A stretch of 64,000 bases of DNA from Volvox africanus. Its lineage: Eukaryota > Chlorophyta > Chlorophyceae > Chlamydomonadales > Volvocaceae. Within the stretch, counting starts at the first letter, position 1, and each line of letters begins with the position of its first letter. Positions 58,036 to 64,000 of this stretch are shown here, in pieces. Under the pieces are notes generated by a model. That model saw only the letters and a list, made by a program, of their open reading frames with translations, made no database searches and was not told where the DNA came from. The stretch is from the NCBI GenBank assembly GCA_030268105.1, contig BSDZ01000014.1, positions 3,291,501-3,355,500 on the forward strand, read 5' to 3'. Made by a program: the position numbers and the translations under genes.

Positions 58036-59776
58036 TCATACTGGCACAGCAGCGTTGACCATCGGCCCTGCTATTACGACGTTGCTGGAATACTGCAACT
58101 GCCCCGTCTGCGAGCCCCGGCGCGCCTCCTCACGTGCATGCAGGTCGCGCAGCACATCCACCATGTCGTATACCCGCTGTGACGTGCCCTCTGCCACCCG
58201 TGCCGCCAGGAAACGCGCAGCCTCTACAGCACCCGCAGCAAACGCCGAACGGTCCAGACCGTAATGCCGCAGCAGTAGCGTCGGGCTGCCTCCCGGTGCG
58301 GTCAGGCGGCACGCACGTGCCAGGCCACGCCCCTCCAGAGCGCGCAGGTTGGCGCTGGAGGTGCGGGGCTCATGCTCAAGGTGGATTCCGCCACCTAGAC
58401 GCTGCTGGCGAATGGAGCGCATGCGATGTACCTGGGCCTGAAAGAGAAAAAAGAAAGCGTCAACGGCCAAATGGCTGACAGATAAAATTGCGGTGGTGAG
58501 ATGGTAGTCCCTGGCAGGCCTACAGATAAGAAAGGCGACCTGAAAAGCAATGAAAGTACATAACGCTTACCTCGTCGCATTGAATGCCCATGAGACGCAA
58601 CGATTGCGAAATGGCTATCGCTGATGCTGGATTCAAGAGGTCAAGCGCGTCCGCGTCACCTGCACGCCCCAAGGCCTCGTACGTGTACTCCTCGAAGTGG
58701 GCTGGCAGCGGCGCATCAAGCGAAATAAGAAGCGCAAAAAGCGCTGCTGCCTGCAATAGTTCATCCCGCCGACGGGCACGAGTGGGAATGATTTAGGAGG
58801 CATATCGGCCTTACACTTTGCATTTGGGTTGGCAAACATTATTCTCCAGCCATGCTCGCCCGCCACTATTGCAACAACGTGCTCTGATCCCACCTGCTCG
58901 CCGGCCGGCGAGGGCAGAACTGCATACACACTCGCTGCTTCGGCGACCTCACGCATCCGAACGCGATCACCACCCGCCGTGCCCATGACGAAGGGTAGTC
59001 CGTTAGCAGAGTAGAATCGGACATGATCTACACAGGGAAGGCCATCATAAGTGTTGTCTCTTAGACCGGACTGATGGCGGCGAGTTTGGAAGGATACAAC
59101 TCTGGGATGGTCAAGCCGACATCAAACCCAACAAAACCCCAGTCCGTTAAATGTCCCTTTCCATCAATAGGCCCCAGCTCTCGTTTGGGCAATATTTACA
59201 ATCGCAAAAGCGAACAATTAACGAGGCATTATACAACCCAAAACCATCTTACCCTCGACACAGTGGGCCAGCGTATAGTCCACCACCTGCAGGGTTGAGA
59301 AATCCCAGAAGGAATCTCGAGGAATGAATACAATATCAAATGCTAGATGGTCAGTTTTGCCTCAACCCCGCAATGGCTGACGCACCAGCATGTTGGGGTA
59401 GTCGCGCTTGATGGTCTCAAGAGCCGCTTGCCGTTTTTCCTCGCCAACGAGTTGAACAGGGACTCCTCGGACGCCAATGTTCTTGACTGCAACTCCAGCA
59501 GACAACCCAGTGAAAGTATGAGGCACAAGAGGAAAGCCATGCGCCACCAAGGTCTCAGCAGCAGCATGGCCCATCTGCAAAAAGCAAGCAGCCACTAGTA
59601 AAGCTTGGGGTTGTACAGCCCCCGTTACCATCTTAACTGCTAATGGTCAGGCGACGTACCTTTCCTGTGCATGAGTTCACCATCACAGGAGGCAAGCTCG
59701 CGAAGACACGGACGGTCGACCGCGCGCTGTAATTGCAGCGGTTGCATTTCCCAATACGCTGCAGAGCGAGGGACAT
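58036..59776 (-). CDS. dihydrodipicolinate reductase (DapB)-like protein, catalytic motif missing
   Basis: Exons 59776-59660, 59574-59386, 59286-59253, 59027-58894, 58750-58571 and 58437-58036; phases agree, 351 aa, the usual plant length. A plastid-type leader is followed by VMVNSCTGKMGHA (Rossmann GxxGxMG, around residue 37). Next come VVDYTLAHCV, GLPFVMGTAGGDR, VYAVLPSPAGEQ, and the C-terminal FAAGAVEAARFLA and RVYDMVDVL, all characteristic of plant DapB. DapB reduces the dihydrodipicolinate precursor with NAD(P)H in lysine synthesis. However, the stretch that should carry the catalytic His pair and Lys plus SGTA (EALGRAGDADALDLLNPASA) has none of them. It may be a non-catalytic paralogue, like plant CRR1, rather than the lysine enzyme. 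It is divergently paired with U1-70K. Confidence 0.82.
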
Positions 59777-60140
59777 AGTAATTGCTAACCTTACTTGCCC
59801 AAAAGACCCGATGGGGCCTGAGCGGAAGTAGACTTGATATAACTTTGTTAGGCGTTGGTGCTTCTGCGGAAAGCGGTACAATTAAGGAAACTGTGCCCCA
59901 ATAAAATAGAAGTGTGTCCTGTTGTGCGAAATAGACGATGACTCCACAACAATACTGGCTGCTTTCAATGAGCCTGCAGCAAGATTCTACGGCATTTGGA
60001 CGAGAGTTGGACCGGGATTAGACTCTGGTTGTAAACTGTAAGCTTCATAAAAAATTTTGCGTGTAAATGTGTTACAGTGTACTTTGGAATATAGTGCTGT
60101 ATACGCATTTAACTGTTCCATATTAGGGAACGCTTCTGCA
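59777..60140. promoter_or_regulatory. bidirectional promoter region, DapB-like / U1-70K
   Basis: 364 bp between the start codons of two divergently transcribed genes. It must hold both core promoters and 5' UTRs. No TATA box or shared motif could be assigned by eye. Confidence 0.5.
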
Positions 60141-62948
60141 ATGGATCGCTTCGACCGATTTAAGAAAGGCGGCTTCAACCGCCAGGCTGCGGTTAAAGCT
60201 CTTAAAGAGAGCGTTCAGACAGGTCACAAGACTGGTCTTCCCCCTCAGCTGCTTGCTCTTTTCAACCCCCGGGCCCAGCTTCCAGCAGTCACTGATATAA
60301 AGAAGCCGAAGATAAAGCTTCCTTACACGGGCCTCGGAGCGTATGTAAAGGAGTTCGCAGGTGAGGGCGACGTCGACTATCAGCCGCCGCGCAACGAGGA
60401 TCGGCCCCCGTCACCGCGTCTGTTCCGAAACAGAGAGCTTGCAGCGCAAGCTCGTGTGGACACGGAAACAAAAATAGAGAAGTAAGACAATGGGGCGGGT
60501 GGCCGAGCGGGACTCTGTAGTTCAGGGCGTGCACGTATGCTAAATTGGGGGCCCCCCATTTATGCAGGAAAATTCGCTTAACGAAATGGAAGATTGAGGA
60601 GGTATGCATTGGCGTAATATTTAAAATTTAGCGCTAGCTTGGTTTCCTTTTCCTCCTGGCAGTGAACACCCATGCGTGTATCACAATACAGGCTGAACGC
60701 GAAGCGCGTGAGAAAGCTAAGACGTTTGACCCCAACAAGGACCCCAAGATTGAGGTAGGTCCTAGCCAGGCAGCTACGTGTTGGGCATCCTTCAGCATCC
60801 AAACGTGATGCGACCCCGAAGCCCTCCCCTCATTCCCCCTCGTCTCTAGGGCGATCCGTACAAGACAATTATCGTGGCACGCCTTAGCTATGACGTGACG
60901 GACAGGAAGTTACGAAGGGAGTTCGAGGAGTACGGACCCATCAAGCGCGTCCGCATTGTGACGGATAAACAAGGTTCGTTGCTCCAGCGTGGCGTTGTGT
61001 TGCTGGTCCGCGTGCATCTGTGGTTGCTTCCCGCGCTAGTGGATGAATGGGGGCAGCAGTTGACCTTGCAAGACTGTTCCGACAACATTTGTCTGCAGGA
61101 AAGCCCAGGGGCTACGCGTTTATTGAGTTTGAGCATAAAGCGGACATGAAAGAGGCTTATAAGGCAGCGGATGGTAAGAAGATTGAAGGCCGCCGAATTC
61201 TTGTGGATGTGGAGCGTGGGCGAACCGTAGAAAACTGGTGAGTGGAAGGGTTGAGGGTGCAGAAATGCGTGATTTCGGAGGCGTCCGTGCATCGAGGGAT
61301 CGGGTTGGGCTTCGCAGCCGAAGCTACCAGCAGTTAGCTGTCAGGTAGGGCAAACGAAGGGTTGGGCTCTCGCAACTCTTCAACCAAGGAAATAAACTGG
61401 GAGGTGGTTGCTCTTGTTGTCAACACAAAACCACGCAAGTTGACCGTGGAAGAACTGCGTAGCCGAGACTGTGTTTCCCTATGCTTGATTGCGAATCCTA
61501 AATTTAGTTGAAGGGTTTTACATCTTTCGTATTTGACCGGATGCAGGAAGCCTCGACGCCTGGGTGGCGGCTTGGGCGCACCTGGACGAGAGCCCAAGCC
61601 TCCGAAAAAGCAGCGTCCAGGCGCATTGCCAGTTGCGTCCCCAGTAGTCGGTGCGCCGCAAGTTGACGACAGGTACAGTTTAGGGCTGTTGGGCAGGGAG
61701 GTGTGGAGCCAGGTCTTGGTATGGTGGTCCCACGAGTGTCGCAGCTTGACAAATGTATGATGCAATGCCACGGGGTATGGATAGGCAGAATATGCTATTG
61801 GTAGAAGCCGGGGCGCCTCACAGATCACGTGCAGGACTTGCTGCCTGGTCATGGTCAGCTTGACGCCACGAGTAGTTCTTTGGCTCTGCGCATTCAATGC
61901 GGGCATAACATGGAGTAAGGAAGGGCAACAGAGCGATGGTAGGTCAAATCCTGAGTCCTAAATCCTCCTGGCAAAGGCTTCAGGGTGTCTTCAGGGTGTC
62001 ATGACCGTCTCGGCCACTTTGCAGATTTCTCGCCGACATAAAGCACTGCTTGTTTAGTTCAAGTACAGCTGTTATGGATAGCATCCTGGGTGCTTGCAGC
62101 GAACTTATGGGCTTGGGTTGTTTCATACTGCATGGATTGGGACGTCCTTCATGGATTTTATGAGTTGCATGGATTGCGCCTGCCGCGGCTGTCTGCTGCT
62201 CAACTACGTCCCGCAAGGAGAGTATCAGCGCCAGACCCCTGCAACCAAGGGCTGTAACAGTACGGCCGTAATGTGAAAGCAAATGGCCACACTGGCCCCC
62301 AGGTGGTCCTCTATAGATTACATCACAGGCCACAGCAGAAGGACGGTATGCATTGCTTATGGTCGTTTGGTGTGTGGTCTATCCTTTGTACAATGGACAA
62401 GGACTCTGACGCCCTCTATGGAAACGGGAGCAGGTCTCGGGGCCGAGAGTACGAAATGCGTGATGCACCACGGCGGCCAGAGCCGCGGCGGGAGTTTGAT
62501 CGGGACCGAGACGTGCGCAGTGGATACAGTGGCGGAGGCGGATCCGCACCAACACCTCCAGCAGTTGGCTTCCGTGAGCCACCACGTGACATCCGGGAGC
62601 GCAGTGACCCACGAGAAAGCAGGGACCGGGAGCGCAAGCGAGAACGCGAGCCGTCACCCAGGTAAAGAGACGCATGGTTTTGTTTGGGGTAGTTGGCTAA
62701 TGCCACGGCACAAGTACTTTATGGCAATGGCAGTTCGGTAGTGGTGGATTGACTTGTATTAACTGGGATTTCTGTTGCATTACGCCGACAGGCGTGATGA
62801 CCGTGCCGAGCATCATCGGAGTGGTGGTGAACCGCGAGAGGACAAGCGGTCTCGCCGGGATCTGGAGGATGGAGAGCTACGAGACGACCGGGAGCGTCGT
62901 GAACGGGAGCGGGAACGCGACCGGCGGCGTGAACGTGATCTGGTTTGA
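60141..62948 (+). CDS. U1 small nuclear ribonucleoprotein 70 kDa
   Basis: Exons 60141-60481, 60568-60601, 60692-60754, 60850-60973, 61099-61237, 61547-61672, 62434-62661 and 62792-62948; all phases match, 403 aa. The N-terminus carries the U1-70K signature ([14 protein letters not shown], then [11 protein letters not shown]), which contacts the U1 snRNP core. The RRM has RNP2 IIVARL and RNP1 [10 protein letters not shown] and binds stem-loop I of U1 snRNA; it is followed by the diagnostic [19 protein letters not shown]. The C-terminus is rich in RD, RE and RS dipeptides and binds SR proteins. The product defines 5' splice sites in the nucleus. The 34-nt second exon is required to keep the frame. 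The intron 61673-62433 is long (761 bp), a place where plant U1-70K genes often retain an intron. Confidence 0.9.
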
Positions 62949-64000
62949 GCACCACGACATCGAGGGTAGCAGCGAGCGTTCCAAGTGCGGCGGAGCCCAT
63001 GATGCGCGTGGCATCAATATGTTCTGGGAGTTTTCTTTAGGGTCATCTTGCTGGCTGGAGCGGGAGGCTGCGCAGGAAGGTGGCATAGTCTGGGCGGGGA
63101 TGGTTGGGAGCTGGCGGGAACAGGGCTCCAGCATCCGCCATGCACGGTACAGTCCTGTATCTATCCAGTCTTTTTTCTTGTGTATTGGTATGGGATAAGG
63201 GGAATATAGTCGTTGGGTTAGGATACCTCCAGCGTCAGCGTTTGACCTTCCGCGCACCATGCAGAGGAAAGAGGATGTCTAGGAGGCAGTCCACGAGCGC
63301 AGCGGTAAGACGCTCGTATCTGGGTAGCTTGGGGAGGGGAGATTCCGCCCATCGCGGATGGACGTTGCGGGGGAGCACTGGCGAGGGCAGCAGCGGCGAA
63401 GGTGCAAGGTAATGCCAGGTGGGACTCCGCGTTAAAGACTTTTGAAGTGCTGCTGCTGCTGCACCCTGTGCTTTCATTCGTCCTGGCGGATTTGCGGCAC
63501 GTGGTCGCGCAGGCTCGGGGTGGGGCTTATAAGGGTTTACAGCAGACATGGGGCAATACACTTCTTTCGCGATCGCGCACCCTGCCCATCAGTACTGGCG
63601 GTTGGGAGAAGCAGAGGGTAGGTGCTCCGTCATCTTCCGCAGGTGAGACCCTTCGAAGACATCACAACTGCTGTCGCGTATGTCGCGGCCTTAGGTAATT
63701 CTATAGTACAGTATGTGTCGCCTCGTGTTGTTGGGATTCTGTCTCCGCAATAGCACACCTGCCTGTCATGATGGAGTGCTGCCTAGTCACCGGTGGGAGC
63801 TGCTTCGTGTATAAAATTGACATGCGGGATAGTGGCTTCCGGGGCCTACTTGGTAAGGTTTGTTTGCTCACGTCGCGAGTTACATTACCTGATGTCCGAC
63901 GAGGGTGGATTTTGAGCTAGGCGGTAAGGGTAAGAGTAACGCGTTTGGCTCCTGGCCCCAGCGGTGATGGTTTTGGCGGTAAGGTCCATTACGGTGGGTA
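62949..64000. other. 3' flank of U1-70K, no further gene recognised
   Basis: Probably includes the U1-70K 3' UTR. Frames on either strand show no known domain, and no splice chain could be built. A gene may begin here and continue beyond the window. Confidence 0.35.

Noticed and set aside
58751..58893. Alternative DapB exon extending to 58815 (EHVVAIVAGEHGWRIMFANPN)
   Set aside because: Although phase-compatible with a shifted acceptor, it would insert about 25 residues where plant DapB proteins have none; the GAGCAG|GTGGGA donor gives a continuous alignment.
61673..62433. A separate gene inside the long U1-70K intron
   Set aside because: No domain, no splice chain; the U1-70K exons on either side join in phase.

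Overview
The window looks like nuclear DNA of a green alga (Chlorophyta, probably Chlorophyceae). Basis: every confidently modelled host gene is intron-rich with GT-AG introns (often GTGAG, GTAAG or GTGCG donors and CAG acceptors); the kinase has the HFD catalytic loop typical of plant RAF-like kinases; the dihydrodipicolinate-reductase homologue and the GNAT acetyltransferase are of plastid plant type; and the retroelements are chromodomain Ty3/gypsy elements. The species is not identified. No bacterial-style operons, CRISPR arrays, rRNA or tRNA genes were seen.

Left third (1-19,080) is a nested retroelement block. A LINE reverse-transcriptase pseudogene (780-2640) is split by a short poly(A)-tailed repeat (1300-1866). 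Then comes a large inverted structure. A truncated Ty3/gypsy element 'A' on the plus strand (2641-7047; 815-bp LTR, gag, pol to RNase H) faces a truncated relative 'A-prime' on the minus strand (14034-18608). A nearly complete chromovirus 'B' (7048-14033, minus strand) sits between their cut 3' ends. A second copy of the short repeat abuts the A-prime LTR at 18609. In both B and A-prime, gag and pol lie in one frame separated by a single TAG. Seven nucleotides after that TAG is a 6-bp stem with a 20-nt loop that covaries between the two elements. A short acidic ORF with a conserved C-terminus precedes gag in both. This is the most interesting system in the window.

Middle (19,080-46,300): a gene-poor stretch, a four-exon gene for an unknown 161-aa protein (23913-24879), a RAF-like protein kinase with a repetitive Pro/Gln tail (25196-28773), another gene-poor stretch, and one very large minus-strand gene. 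That gene runs from 33777 to at least 46310, has 20 phase-consistent exons, and encodes about 2,960 aa of mostly coiled coil, including about twenty 25-residue repeats.

Right third (46,300-64,000): a small two-exon gene (47586-47996), retroelement remnants, a disordered-protein gene (52196-53644, minus), a predicted plastid GNAT acetyltransferase (54499-55512), and a divergent pair. The pair is a DapB-like gene lacking the usual catalytic His/Lys motif (58036-59776, minus) and U1 snRNP 70K (60141-62948, plus), about 360 bp apart.

The host genes are individual housekeeping or regulatory genes with no evident shared pathway. All splice models were built by eye from splice signals and reading-frame phase and need transcript confirmation.
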